Shown here: in pieces, positions 32,823 through 42,688 of the stretch
How the letters are laid out: each line of letters starts with the position of its first letter
Position numbering within the stretch: the stretch's first letter is position 1
Assembly: GCF_046035435.1 (NCBI RefSeq)
Contig: NZ_JBFNFH010000013.1
Strand: one strand, 5' to 3'
Source of the DNA: Helcococcus bovis
GTDB taxonomy: Bacteria > Bacillota > Clostridia > Tissierellales > Peptoniphilaceae
Length of the DNA stretch: 52,113 nucleotides
The notes under the pieces: generated by a model
Seen by the model: only the letters and a program-made list of their open reading frames with translations
Told to the model about the DNA's origin: nothing
Databases searched by the model: none
Position numbers and translations under genes: made by a program

Positions 32823-34505
32823 ATGGGTAAGAAAAAGAAAATAGAAATAATATTACTTTTTATTATAGCTATTTTTTTCTTTATCTTAATTATTCTTCCC
32901 AAGAAAAGAGTTGAAATTTCGTTAAATGATAAATATAATAAATATATTGTAAATCCAAGAAAAAAATCAGATCAAGATATTTTAAAAGTAGGAGTACCTA
33001 CAAGAGAAAAACCTTTAAATGTTTTTGATGACGGAGATGGTACAGTATCATTGTTATCTAGATTGATTCATCCTTCTCTTTTATATAAGGATAAAAATGA
33101 TAAAGCAAAACTTGAAATAGCAGAAGAATATTGGTATGAGGATTTAGGAAAGACTATTTCCGTTAAATTAAAAAAAGATTATAAATTTTCAAATGGGGAA
33201 TTTTTAACTGCTAAAAATGTATATAATACATATTTGGTGCTTGCTGATCCATCATATTCGGGAAAATATGTTAATTATGTCGATAATCTAAAGGGCTATT
33301 TTGACTATAAATTGAAAGTGACAGATAAGTTAGAAGGTATAGAAATATTAGGAGATTATTTTATAAAATTTCATTTTAATGATGCAAGTTTTTCAAATAT
33401 TTATTCCTTAATGTTCCCAATTGTTAATATAAAAAATACGGATTTTAAGTATAATGATTTAGCAAAGGTAAAATTTGTTGATTTAATCAATGGTGCAGGA
33501 CGATATAAAGTAGAAAATATATTAGATGAAAATATTAAATTAATTTTAAAAGATGATGTTAAAAATGAAGATATAAAAATAAGAAAAATAGAGATATCTT
33601 TTTTAGATTATCATGATGCATTGCATAAATTTAAATCAGGAGATTTAGATATTTTGTACAAATATCCAAAAGAAAAATATTTTTATAGAGATTATAATGA
33701 AAGAACTAGACAATATGCAAATCATATAGATTTTCAATCAGTAATTTTCAATTACATAGGATTTAATCAAAAGAGTAAAATTTTTAAAAATGAAAACTTT
33801 AGACGTGCACTTAGAGATTCTATAGGAATAAAAGAAATTATTGAAGAAAAATACGGAAAAGATGTATATGATTTTCCAGAGATACCAGTTTATAAAAATT
33901 CGTGGTTTAACAGCGATAATTATAAATTTGATAAAAAGAATAAATTATCAGATGAATTGTCTAAATTTTATACCAAAAAAGATGGATACTTTTTAGACGA
34001 AAAAGGAGAAACGTTAAATATAAAATTGGCATATTTAGAACAAGATGAATTTGCTAATGATATAAAAGGATATCTAGAAAAAGAAATTGAAAATGAGGGT
34101 ATAAAAGTAGATTTGAAACCTCTTTCACCTCAAGAAATGTATAAACATCTTAATGACGAGTATGAAGATTATGATATATATATTTCTCAAGGCAAGATGA
34201 CCGAAATACCAGCATATCAATATGACAATAAAAATAAAGAAGTCCAAAAAGATAACATAAATACCTTGTTAGATAATTCTTTTTATTATATTTTAGAAAA
34301 GATTAGAGATGATGTATATAGTGAAGAACTTAATAGATTAACATATGAATGGAAAAAGAATTTTGATAAATCAACTCCATATATAGTTTTATCAACAGAA
34401 AATATTACATCTATAATAAATAAAAGAATAAAGGGTATCTATATAAATGAGTTTATTGGATTATCGGATATAGAAAATTTAAAAAATATAGAATTTACAG
34501 ATTAA
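32823..34505 (+). CDS. Membrane-anchored peptide-binding protein (SBP family 5)
   Basis: A 560-residue solute-binding protein of the oligopeptide/nickel family 5 type. ILKVGVPTREKPLN, ISVKLKKDYKFSNGEFLTAKNVYNTY and FRRALRDSIG match conserved segments. The N-terminus is an uncleaved-looking helix (residues 8-26) without a lipobox Cys, so it is tethered by a membrane segment rather than lipid. No permease or ATPase gene is adjacent. It starts two bases after degV with a weak ribosome site, suggesting coupled translation. It may feed a distant Opp system or have a non-transport role. Confidence 0.78.
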   Translation: MGKKKKIEIILLFIIAIFFFILIILPKKRVEISLNDKYNKYIVNPRKKSDQDILKVGVPTREKPLNVFDDGDGTVSLLSRLIHPSLLYKDKNDKAKLEIAEEYWYEDLGKTISVKLKKDYKFSNGEFLTAKNVYNTYLVLADPSYSGKYVNYVDNLKGYFDYKLKVTDKLEGIEILGDYFIKFHFNDASFSNIYSLMFPIVNIKNTDFKYNDLAKVKFVDLINGAGRYKVENILDENIKLILKDDVKNEDIKIRKIEISFLDYHDALHKFKSGDLDILYKYPKEKYFYRDYNERTRQYANHIDFQSVIFNYIGFNQKSKIFKNENFRRALRDSIGIKEIIEEKYGKDVYDFPEIPVYKNSWFNSDNYKFDKKNKLSDELSKFYTKKDGYFLDEKGETLNIKLAYLEQDEFANDIKGYLEKEIENEGIKVDLKPLSPQEMYKHLNDEYEDYDIYISQGKMTEIPAYQYDNKNKEVQKDNINTLLDNSFYYILEKIRDDVYSEELNRLTYEWKKNFDKSTPYIVLSTENITSIINKRIKGIYINEFIGLSDIENLKNIEFTD

Positions 34506-34563
34506 TAATTTTTTATGCTATAATAATAAGGCTGAAAAAATATTAATTTTTAGGAGGAATGAA

Positions 34564-35862
34564 ATGAGTAAATTAATATCCAAAGAAAATAATAAGGCTG
34601 TTTTTACAGAAACAGTAAAATTTGATGTATTTAAGGAAAAATTACAAGAAGCATATCAACAAAATAAATCAAGATTTAATATTCCAGGATTTAGAAAAGG
34701 AAAAGCACCAAGAAGAATTATTGAAATGAATTATGGTAAAGAAGTATTTTACAATGATGCATTAGATTTAATTTTACCTGATGCATATCAAAATGCACTT
34801 GAAGAATTAAAAATTACACCTGTTTCAAGACCACATGTTGATTTTAGTGAAATTGAAGAAGGAAAAGATATCGAATTAAAATTTGAAGTTGAAACATATC
34901 CAGAATTTGAATTGGCAGATTATACAAATCTTGAAGTTACAAAACAAGATACAGAAGTTAAAGAAGAATTAGTAGATGCTAGAATTCAAGATGAAATTCA
35001 AAAAAATGGAGTTGTAAAACCGGTTGAAAGAGAAATCCAAATTGGTGACTTAGTAAATATTGACTTTGAAGGATTTAAAGAAAATGTAGCTTTTGAAGGT
35101 GGAAAATCTGAAGGATATGATCTTAAAATTGGATCAAAATCATTCATCCCGGGATTTGAAGAAGGTTTAATTGGTAAAAAAGCAGGGGAAGAAGTAGATT
35201 TAAATTTAACATTCCCAGAAGAATACCAAGCAGAAGAGTTAAAAGGACAAGAAGTTTTATTCAAAGTAAAAGTTAATGAAGTAAAAGAAGAAGTATTTCC
35301 GGAATTAGATGATGATTTTGTAATGGATGTTTCAGAATTTGATACAGTTGATGAATACAAAGAATCAATTAGAAAAGAATTAAAAGAAAATTTAGAAAAA
35401 AATAATGAAATTGAATTAGAAAATCAAGTAATTGAAGAAGTAATAAGACGTACAGAAATTAATGTACCAAACCAAATGGTTGAAGATCAATTAAATGAAG
35501 AATATCATGAATATACTCATCAAATTAGCCATATGGGAATAGATATGAAGACATATTTCCAATTAACAGGTTCAAGCGAAGAACAAGTTAGAGAACAATT
35601 GAGAGAAAGAGCTGAAAATAAGGTAAAAATCGACTTAATCTTAGAAAAACTTGTAGAAGAAAAAGAATATGCTGTTTCTGACGATGAAGTAGAAAATGAA
35701 TATAAAGATGTTGCAAAACAATATAACAAAGAAGGTGATGCTGAATTTATTGAAAAAATGAAACAACAAGTATCACCAGAAAGAATTAAAGTAATTTTAC
35801 AAAGAAGAAAAGCTGTTGATGAATTCAAACAAAATGTAGTTTTTGTTGACAAAAAAGAATAA
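34564..35862 (+). CDS. tig: Trigger factor
   Basis: A 432-residue ribosome-associated chaperone and prolyl isomerase. The ribosome-binding signature FNIPGFRKGKAPRRIIEMNYG is at about residues 39-58, an FKBP-type PPIase domain lies at about 160-245 (GDLVNIDFEGF and GSKSFIPGFEEGLIG) and an Asp/Glu-rich helical C-terminal domain follows. It heads the conserved tig-clpP-clpX-lon-engB cluster. AGGAGG precedes the start. Confidence 0.97.
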   Translation: MSKLISKENNKAVFTETVKFDVFKEKLQEAYQQNKSRFNIPGFRKGKAPRRIIEMNYGKEVFYNDALDLILPDAYQNALEELKITPVSRPHVDFSEIEEGKDIELKFEVETYPEFELADYTNLEVTKQDTEVKEELVDARIQDEIQKNGVVKPVEREIQIGDLVNIDFEGFKENVAFEGGKSEGYDLKIGSKSFIPGFEEGLIGKKAGEEVDLNLTFPEEYQAEELKGQEVLFKVKVNEVKEEVFPELDDDFVMDVSEFDTVDEYKESIRKELKENLEKNNEIELENQVIEEVIRRTEINVPNQMVEDQLNEEYHEYTHQISHMGIDMKTYFQLTGSSEEQVREQLRERAENKVKIDLILEKLVEEKEYAVSDDEVENEYKDVAKQYNKEGDAEFIEKMKQQVSPERIKVILQRRKAVDEFKQNVVFVDKKE

Positions 35863-35917
35863 AAAGAAGAATCAGAAGAAAAATAGAATTTACATTCTGA
35901 AATAAAGGAGGAAATAT

Positions 35918-36508
35918 ATGCCATTAGTGCCAACAGTTATAGAAACAACCAATAGAGGTGAAAGAGCATACGATATATATTCTAGATTATTAAGAGAAAG
36001 AATAATTTTTGTATCAGGAGAAATAAACGATCAAATGGCAGATATTATAGTGGCACAATTGTTGTTATTAGAATTTGAAGATCCTGATAAAGATATACAA
36101 TTGTATATTAATTCTCCAGGAGGATCTGTAACAGCAGGATTAGCTATTTATGATACAATGAATTATATTAAACCTGACGTTTCAACAATATGTATCGGTC
36201 AAGCTGCAAGTATGGGAGCTGTGTTATTAACAAGTGGAGCAAAAGGTAAAAGATTTTCATTACCAAATTCAAACATATTAATACATCAACCATTAGGAGG
36301 AGCTCAAGGTCAAGCTACAGAAATTAGTATCGTTGCAGAACAAATATTAAAAATTAGAGAAAGATTGAATAAAATCCTTTCAGATCAATCAGGACAAGAT
36401 ATTGATCAAATTAAATTAGATACTGAAAGAGATAAGTACATGACAGCACAAGAAGCATTAGAATATGGTCTAATAGACAAAGTGATTGAAAGTCATAAGG
36501 AGATTTAA
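35918..36508 (+). CDS. clpP: ATP-dependent Clp protease proteolytic subunit
   Basis: A 196-residue serine peptidase with catalytic Ser98 (GQAASMGA), His123 (LIHQPLGG) and Asp172. The N-terminus MPLVPTVIETTNRGERAYDIY is typical. Fourteen subunits form the chamber fed by ClpX, whose ATG shares the last base of this stop. AAAGGAGG precedes the start. Confidence 0.98.
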   Translation: MPLVPTVIETTNRGERAYDIYSRLLRERIIFVSGEINDQMADIIVAQLLLLEFEDPDKDIQLYINSPGGSVTAGLAIYDTMNYIKPDVSTICIGQAASMGAVLLTSGAKGKRFSLPNSNILIHQPLGGAQGQATEISIVAEQILKIRERLNKILSDQSGQDIDQIKLDTERDKYMTAQEALEYGLIDKVIESHKEI

Positions 36509-37722
36509 TGTCTGAATTTATAGAACTTGAATCTTATTGCTCTTTTTGCGGTAAATCATCAAATGATGTTAGATTAATTTCCGGACCGAATAATGTGTTT
36601 ATATGTAATGAATGCGTAGATTTGTGTAAAGAAATTCTAACTGAAGAAAAAGAAGTTGTTGATGATATGGATTTTTCAAATCTACCTATACCACAAGAAA
36701 TAAAGAAATATCTTGATGAATATGTTATAAAACAAGATAAGGCAAAAAAAACATTAGCAGTATCTGTTTATAATCATTACAAAAGAATAAAATATGCTAA
36801 AGAAACAGATACAGAGATTCAAAAATCAAATATTTGTCTTGTTGGTCCTACAGGATCAGGGAAGACATTGTTAGCTCAAACATTAGCTAAAGTTTTGGAT
36901 GTACCATTTGCAATTGCAGATGCTACAAGTTTAACAGAGGCGGGTTATGTTGGTGAAGATGTTGAAAATGTTATACTTAAACTAGTTCAAGCAGCAAATT
37001 ATGATGTTGAAAAAGCACAAAAAGGTATAATATATATCGACGAAATTGATAAGATAACAAGAAAATCTGAAAATGTTTCAATTACAAGAGATGTAAGTGG
37101 AGAGGGTGTACAGCAAGCTTTATTAAAATTAATAGAGGGAACAATAGCTAATGTGCCTCCAAAAGGTGGTAGAAAGCATCCTAATCAAGAATATATTCAA
37201 GTTGACACAAGTAATATTTTATTTATAGTTGGTGGAGCTTTTGAAGGCATTGAAAAGCTTATAGAAAATAGAACGGAAAAGAAATCAATAGGATTTGGAG
37301 CAGAATTAGGAAGTAAACATGAAGAAAATCTTGGAGAAAAATTGAAACATATTTTGCCACAAGATTTGATGAAGTATGGATTAATACCTGAATTTATAGG
37401 TCGTATTCCTATTATTGTAACACTTGAAGATTTGAATGAAGAAGCTCTAGTTAAAATACTTACAGAGCCTAAAAATGCCTTAATTAAACAATATCAAGAA
37501 CTATTTAAGTTAGATGGAGTTGATTTAATTTTTGAAGATGGATCCATTGAAGAAATTGCAAAATTAGCTATAAAAAGAAATACAGGTGCAAGAGGACTAA
37601 GAGCCATACTAGAAGATAAGTTGTTGGACATAATGTTTGATATACCAAGCAATAAAGATATATCAAAGTGTATAGTTAGTGTCGAAACAATAAGAGACAA
37701 TAAATCTCCACAGCTAGTATAG
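36508..37722 (+). CDS. clpX: ATP-dependent Clp protease ATP-binding subunit ClpX
   Basis: A 404-residue AAA+ unfoldase. The zinc domain has Cys11, Cys14, Cys33 and Cys36; Walker A GPTGSGKT is at 113-120, Walker B is IIYIDEIDKI, and the pore and ClpP-binding loops include IGFGAELG, the IGF tripeptide. It unfolds substrates for ClpP. It overlaps clpP by one base and is followed by a weak terminator and lon. Confidence 0.98.
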   Translation: MSEFIELESYCSFCGKSSNDVRLISGPNNVFICNECVDLCKEILTEEKEVVDDMDFSNLPIPQEIKKYLDEYVIKQDKAKKTLAVSVYNHYKRIKYAKETDTEIQKSNICLVGPTGSGKTLLAQTLAKVLDVPFAIADATSLTEAGYVGEDVENVILKLVQAANYDVEKAQKGIIYIDEIDKITRKSENVSITRDVSGEGVQQALLKLIEGTIANVPPKGGRKHPNQEYIQVDTSNILFIVGGAFEGIEKLIENRTEKKSIGFGAELGSKHEENLGEKLKHILPQDLMKYGLIPEFIGRIPIIVTLEDLNEEALVKILTEPKNALIKQYQELFKLDGVDLIFEDGSIEEIAKLAIKRNTGARGLRAILEDKLLDIMFDIPSNKDISKCIVSVETIRDNKSPQLV

Positions 37723-37743
37723 GGGCTTCTTAGCCCTTTTTTA
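37723..37743 (+). terminator. Short hairpin between clpX and lon
   Basis: GGGCT pairs with AGCCC around TCTT, followed by TTTTTT. It starts on the base after the clpX stop and probably only attenuates transcription into lon. Confidence 0.8.
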
Positions 37744-37756
37744 TTAAGGAGTATAA

Positions 37757-40105
37757 ATGAATAGTATTTATAAAAAAACTAAATTAAAAATGCCTATGCT
37801 TCCACTTAGAGGGATATGGATATATCCATCAATGTCAATTAGCTTTGATGCTGGAAGAGAATTTTCTAAAAAAGCTATTGAAATTGCTGAGAAAAAAGAT
37901 GCTCATATATTTTTAACTGCACAAATTGATTCAGTAGCAGAAGAAGCTGATAAAGATAATTTTTATACGTATGGAGTTATATCTAAAATTAGACAAAGTA
38001 TAAAATTGCCAGATGGAAATTATAGAGTTTTAGTAGATGGATTTCATAGAGCTAAAATATTGAAATACATTGATAATCAAGATGGTTATTTTGAAGTTGA
38101 ATTAGAAAAATCGGAATATGAAGGTGAAAAAGACAGTATTAAATTTGATGCAGCAAAAAAATTAGCATTGGAATATTTGAAAAATTTCATGGAATTTAAG
38201 AAAAACATTCCTCAAGAAGCTATATATAGTTTAGGAGAAATCTTAAATCCTTCAAAATTTGTAGATATGTTGATTACATATATAAATCCACATATTATTG
38301 ATGTTCAAGAATTTTTAGAAGAATATGATGTAACAACAAGACTTGAAAAAGTTATTCAGCATATGGCTAATGACATAGATGTATTAAGATATAAACAAAT
38401 TATAGAAGATAGAGTAAAAGAGCAAATAAATAAAGGTCAAAAAGAATACTTTTTAAGAGAGCAACTTCAAATTATAAAATCAGAATTAGAAGGAGATGGA
38501 AATTCTTTAAGCTTTACAGAAGAATATGAAGAAAAAATTAATAATTTACCAATAAGCGAAGATAATAAAGAGTACTTATTAAAAGAATTATCAAGATTAG
38601 AATACATTCCAAATGCATCACCAGAAGTAAATGTGATTAGGGGATATTTGGATAATGTATTGGATATTCCTTTTGGAAAATTTTCAGATGATGAAATTAA
38701 TATTGAAAAATCAAGAAAAATATTGGACAAAGATCATCACAGCTTAAAAGATGTGAAAGAGAGAATATTAGAATTTTTAGCAGTTAGAAAACTTAAAGAA
38801 GACGTTAAGGGTTCAATTTTATGTCTTGTAGGGCCTCCGGGGGTTGGTAAAACCTCAATTGTTAAGTCTGTTGCTGAAAGCATGAATAGAGAATATATAT
38901 CTATGAGACTTGGTGGACTTACAGATGAAAGTGAAATCAGAGGCCATAGAAAGACATATATTGGTGCAATGCCGGGGAGAATAATTACAAGTCTACAAAG
39001 AGCTAAGACGTTAAACCCAGTATTCTTACTTGATGAGATTGACAAGGTAGCATCAAGCTATAAAGCGGATCCAGCTTCAGCCTTGCTAGAAGTTTTAGAT
39101 CCAAATCAAAATACAGAATTTTTAGATAGATATATTGAAATTCCTGTGGACTTATCAAGGGTAATGTTTGTAACTACTGCAAATACAACATCTACAATTC
39201 CAAGACCACTATTAGATCGTATGGAAATAATAGAGTTATCAGGATATGCAGAATATGATAAATTAATTATTGCAAAAAAATTCTTACTTCCAAAGCAAAT
39301 TAGAGAAAATGGATTAAAATCATCACAATTACAAGTTTCAGATAGTGTATTAGAATTAATTATAAAAAATTACACAAGAGAATCAGGAGTTAGAAACCTT
39401 GAAAGACAAATAGCTAAATTAGCTAGAAAAGCAGCAATGAAAATTGTTGAGGGAGCTAAAGTAGTAAGAGTATCTGTTAAAAATTATAGAGAATTTTTAG
39501 GTAAAGAAAGAATTTTGGATGATGATATAGTAAGAACTCCGGAAGTTGGGATTGTTACAGGTCTTGCATGGACCCCGGTAGGTGGAGAATTACTTCAAAT
39601 AGAAATAAACACCATGAAAGGAAAAGGTAAAATTCAACTGACTGGATCTTTGGGTGATGTTATGAAAGAATCAGCAATGGCTGCACTTTCATATATTCGT
39701 TCAAATCAAGAAAAACTTAATATTTCAGAAGAATCATTTGAAAAATTAGATATTCATTTACATGTACCGGAAGGTGCAACTCCTAAGGATGGACCATCAG
39801 CAGGTATTACAATTTCTACAGGTATAATTTCAGCGCTTACAAATCAAAGAGTAAGACAAGATATTGCAATGACTGGAGAAGTAACAATAAGAGGTAGAGT
39901 TTTACCTATAGGTGGACTTAAGGAAAAATCTTTAGCAGCATTAAGATATGGAATAAAAAATATTATCATTCCTAAATTAAATGAAAAAGATTTAGATGAT
40001 ATACCTGAAGAAATTAGAAAAGATATGAAATTCTATCCTGTAAGTTCAGTAGAAGAGGTAATAAAGTTAGCATTAGTAAATGAGGATGAAAATGAAAATA
40101 AATAA
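37757..40105 (+). CDS. lon: ATP-dependent protease La
   Basis: A 782-residue LonA protease: N-terminal substrate domain (MPMLPLRGIWIYPSM), AAA+ module with Walker A GPPGVGKT and Walker B PVFLLDEIDKV, and C-terminal Ser-Lys protease domain with Ser681 in PKDGPSAG and the catalytic Lys in GRVLPIGGLKEK. It degrades damaged and regulatory proteins in the cytoplasm. AAGGAG precedes the start. Its end overlaps engB. Confidence 0.97.
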   Translation: MNSIYKKTKLKMPMLPLRGIWIYPSMSISFDAGREFSKKAIEIAEKKDAHIFLTAQIDSVAEEADKDNFYTYGVISKIRQSIKLPDGNYRVLVDGFHRAKILKYIDNQDGYFEVELEKSEYEGEKDSIKFDAAKKLALEYLKNFMEFKKNIPQEAIYSLGEILNPSKFVDMLITYINPHIIDVQEFLEEYDVTTRLEKVIQHMANDIDVLRYKQIIEDRVKEQINKGQKEYFLREQLQIIKSELEGDGNSLSFTEEYEEKINNLPISEDNKEYLLKELSRLEYIPNASPEVNVIRGYLDNVLDIPFGKFSDDEINIEKSRKILDKDHHSLKDVKERILEFLAVRKLKEDVKGSILCLVGPPGVGKTSIVKSVAESMNREYISMRLGGLTDESEIRGHRKTYIGAMPGRIITSLQRAKTLNPVFLLDEIDKVASSYKADPASALLEVLDPNQNTEFLDRYIEIPVDLSRVMFVTTANTTSTIPRPLLDRMEIIELSGYAEYDKLIIAKKFLLPKQIRENGLKSSQLQVSDSVLELIIKNYTRESGVRNLERQIAKLARKAAMKIVEGAKVVRVSVKNYREFLGKERILDDDIVRTPEVGIVTGLAWTPVGGELLQIEINTMKGKGKIQLTGSLGDVMKESAMAALSYIRSNQEKLNISEESFEKLDIHLHVPEGATPKDGPSAGITISTGIISALTNQRVRQDIAMTGEVTIRGRVLPIGGLKEKSLAALRYGIKNIIIPKLNEKDLDDIPEEIRKDMKFYPVSSVEEVIKLALVNEDENENK

Positions 40106-40682
40106 TCCGGAGCTTGAAAAAATAGCTGTTAAACCAGAGCAATATCCACAAAATAATTTGTCGGAAATAGCACTAGCCGGAAGGTCAAATGTTGGTAAAT
40201 CATCTTTGATTAATTCTCTAGTAAATAGAAAAAACTTAGCAAGAACAAGCTCTAAACCAGGTAAGACAAGAACTGTAAATTTTTATAATATCGATGATAA
40301 ATTTAGATTAGTTGATCTACCAGGATATGGATATGCTGCCGTTTCTAAATCAGAAAAGGATAAGTGGGCAGAAACAATTGAAACATATTTGAGTGTTAGG
40401 GAAAATCTTAGAGAGGTTGTTTTACTAGTTGATATTAGACATGAGCCATCAGAGCAAGATTTAATGATGTACAATTGGATATTAGATATGGGATTTTCAG
40501 GATATGTGATTGCTACAAAACTTGATAAAATAGGTAAATCTAGATTGCAACAGCATATAAAAGCTGTGGCTACTAAACTTGGTATAGAAGATAGAAAAAA
40601 AATAATTTACTATTCTTCAGAAACTAAGGAAAATAGGGATTATATATATAAATTTATTGAAAATACAATATTAAATTATTGA
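40092..40682 (+). CDS. engB: Ribosome biogenesis GTPase EngB (YsxC)
   Basis: A 196-residue GTPase for 50S assembly with G1 GRSNVGKSS, a G2 Thr in KPGKTRTVNFY, G3 DLPGYGYA and G4 TKLDK. Three ATGs compete (40080, 40086 and 40092); GAGG at 40082-40085 is six bases before the third, which is therefore preferred, and the gene then overlaps the lon end by 14 bases. It is the last gene of the tig-lon cluster. Confidence 0.95.
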   Translation: MKINNPELEKIAVKPEQYPQNNLSEIALAGRSNVGKSSLINSLVNRKNLARTSSKPGKTRTVNFYNIDDKFRLVDLPGYGYAAVSKSEKDKWAETIETYLSVRENLREVVLLVDIRHEPSEQDLMMYNWILDMGFSGYVIATKLDKIGKSRLQQHIKAVATKLGIEDRKKIIYYSSETKENRDYIYKFIENTILNY

Positions 40683-40747
40683 TGGTAAACATAAAAATGT
40701 GTTTAATATGATTATAAAATTATATATTTGCTAATATGGAAATAGAT

Positions 40748-40787
40748 ATACAAAAAATTTTTTGTATGATATAATATCATCTATAAT
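40748..40787 (+). promoter_or_regulatory. 20-bp perfect palindrome at the peptide promoter
   Basis: Bases 40748-40767 form a perfect palindrome with half-site ATACAAAAAA. TATAAT follows at 40770-40775 and a second at 40782-40787. The palindrome covers the -35 region, where a repressor would block RNA polymerase. Its TACAAAAA half resembles that of the inverted repeat at 11297. The remaining 40683-40747 shows nothing else. Confidence 0.5.
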
Positions 40788-40837
40788 AAGGAAAGAAAAT
40801 CTTATACTTTATGATAAAAATTGAGAAAGGAGTTAAA

Positions 40838-40954
40838 ATGATTAAATTAGATAATTTATTAATAAAAGAAAAAGAAATATTTGATTTAAAAACGACTTTT
40901 GAAGTTTTAGATAAAGATGGGGAAACTGTACTCACAGGATGTAAGTTATATTAA
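40838..40954 (+). CDS. 38-residue Cys-containing peptide, putative exported peptide precursor
   Basis: A small gene with a strong AAAGGAG ribosome site and a plausible promoter. The product opens MIKLDNLLIKEKEIFDLK, a charged amphipathic leader-like stretch, continues with TTFEVLDKDGE and ends TVLTGCKLY with one Cys four residues from the end. A terminator (41029) and then an ABC exporter gene follow, the usual order for a peptide made in excess over its transporter. No modification enzyme is nearby. I recognise no family; it could be a pheromone, a bacteriocin-like peptide or an unusual RiPP. That it is translated is inferred from the ribosome site and context. Confidence 0.55.
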   Translation: MIKLDNLLIKEKEIFDLKTTFEVLDKDGETVLTGCKLY

Positions 40955-41028
40955 AGATTAGGTGTTGCTTAATTTATATAATCTTGTGGAAGAGAGCATA
41001 TTTTACAATTTTAGTTTTTAATTATTTT

Positions 41029-41061
41029 AAATCAGAAAGATTTTTCTTTCTGATTTTTTTT
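41029..41061 (+). terminator. Terminator between peptide gene and exporter
   Basis: AAATCAGAAAGA pairs with TCTTTCTGATTT around TTTT and continues into TTTT. It separates a short upstream gene from the exporter, allowing more peptide mRNA than exporter mRNA. Confidence 0.88.
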
Positions 41062-41077
41062 ATGTAAAGGAGAAAAA

Positions 41078-42679
41078 ATGAATTTTTTATATTATTTAAG
41101 GAAAAGGTGGAAGTTAACCTCAGTTATAATATTATTAAATATATTAGAACAATTTTGTGTAGTATTTTGGGGATTTTCAACAGCTAAACTTATTACTAAT
41201 ATATCTGGGAAAAATATTAATGAGTTTAGGTTTTGGCTTATATTAATGATAGCAGACATAACAATTTGGATATTTGAGATATACTTAAAAAAAATATATT
41301 ATCAAAAATGGGTCCAAGAAACTAATATAGAGATAAGGAAAGATATAACAAAAAAATTATTAAATACAGATTACAATGAATATGTAAAAAAAGACACAGG
41401 AGCATATATTTCATGGTTAACAAATGATATTTCAATGATAAATGATTATGGTTTTGATGTTTTGAATTATGTAATTGGACAAGTTATTTCAATTATTTTT
41501 AGTGTAATTGCAACAGTATACTTTAATTTTTCTATATTATTTACAATGATTATTTTAGCGATATTTGTTATAAATGCACCAAAGTTATTTAAGAAAAAAG
41601 TACAATCTGAAATGGAAAAAGTAAGTATTGAAAATGAGAATTTAACAAATGATTTAACCGATATTTTTAACGGATATGAAGATTTAAAATTTTTGAACTT
41701 AGAAGATTATATGATTAATAGAGTAGAAAGATCATCACGAAAATTAGCTAGACAAAGGTATATTTATGCAGATATATCAGGAAAAATGTTAAGTGTTGTA
41801 AATGGAACAAGTTTAGTAAGCCAAGTAATATTATTTTCTCAAACAGCATATTTGTTTTTTTATGGATTATTACCAATAGGCGCAATAAGTGGTATTCAAT
41901 ATTTTTCAGCGCTTATATTTTCAGGTTTAACTGGATTATCTGCAAATTTACTGGAAATGAAAGCTGTAAATCCAATATTTAAGAAATTTGATGATATAAT
42001 TGAAAGTAAAAGTATTGAATTATTAAAAATTAATTCATCATTAAATAATTCAATTGATTTTAAAAATATAAATTTTAGGTATGGTAATAATACAAAAATA
42101 TTAAATAATTTCAGTTATAACTTTGAAAAAGGGAAAAAATATGTGATAATAGGAGATTCCGGTAAAGGTAAAACTACATTATTAAATATTTTAATAGGAA
42201 AATTGGAAAATTATGATGGAGATATAATGTGGGATAATAAAAATATTAAGGAAATAAACAAAGATTCAATAAGAAATAAAATTATATATTTGAATCAAAA
42301 TCCTCACATATTTAATGCTAGTATAAAAGAAAATATTCTTTTATCAGAAAATATAAGTATAGATAGATTAAATAAAGTCATAAAAGATGTAGGTTTGGAA
42401 CCTTGGATTAAAACTTTGCCAGATGGTATAAATACAATCATAAAAATGAATGGAAAAAACATTTCAGGAGGACAAAAGCAAAGAATAGTAATAGCAAGAG
42501 GATTATTGAGAAATAAAGATATTATTTTACTTGACGAATCTACATCATCACTCCATAATGAAGCAGCACTTGAAATTGAAAAAATGATATTTTCAAATAA
42601 TGATTTAACAGTAATTATGGTTACTCATTTATTAAGGGAAGAAATAAAAAATATGATAGATGATATTATAAAAATGTAG
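41078..42679 (+). CDS. ABC transporter half-exporter, probably for the adjacent peptide
   Basis: A 533-residue protein with an N-terminal six-helix exporter domain (about 12-290) and a C-terminal ATPase: Walker A GDSGKGKTT, Q-loop LNQNPHIF, signature ISGGQKQRIVIARG, Walker B IILLDEST and H-loop VTHLLRE. It has no C39 peptidase, so any leader would be left on or cut by another enzyme. It would act as a homodimer. AAAGGAG precedes the ATG. The gene for RsgA follows after nine bases. Substrate is inferred from position only. Confidence 0.85.
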   Translation: MNFLYYLRKRWKLTSVIILLNILEQFCVVFWGFSTAKLITNISGKNINEFRFWLILMIADITIWIFEIYLKKIYYQKWVQETNIEIRKDITKKLLNTDYNEYVKKDTGAYISWLTNDISMINDYGFDVLNYVIGQVISIIFSVIATVYFNFSILFTMIILAIFVINAPKLFKKKVQSEMEKVSIENENLTNDLTDIFNGYEDLKFLNLEDYMINRVERSSRKLARQRYIYADISGKMLSVVNGTSLVSQVILFSQTAYLFFYGLLPIGAISGIQYFSALIFSGLTGLSANLLEMKAVNPIFKKFDDIIESKSIELLKINSSLNNSIDFKNINFRYGNNTKILNNFSYNFEKGKKYVIIGDSGKGKTTLLNILIGKLENYDGDIMWDNKNIKEINKDSIRNKIIYLNQNPHIFNASIKENILLSENISIDRLNKVIKDVGLEPWIKTLPDGINTIIKMNGKNISGGQKQRIVIARGLLRNKDIILLDESTSSLHNEAALEIEKMIFSNNDLTVIMVTHLLREEIKNMIDDIIKM

Positions 42680-42688
42680 GAGAAAACA

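Noticed and set aside
40080..40091. Upstream ATGs for engB at 40080 and 40086
   Set aside because: The only good ribosome site (GAGG at 40082-40085) is correctly spaced for the ATG at 40092.
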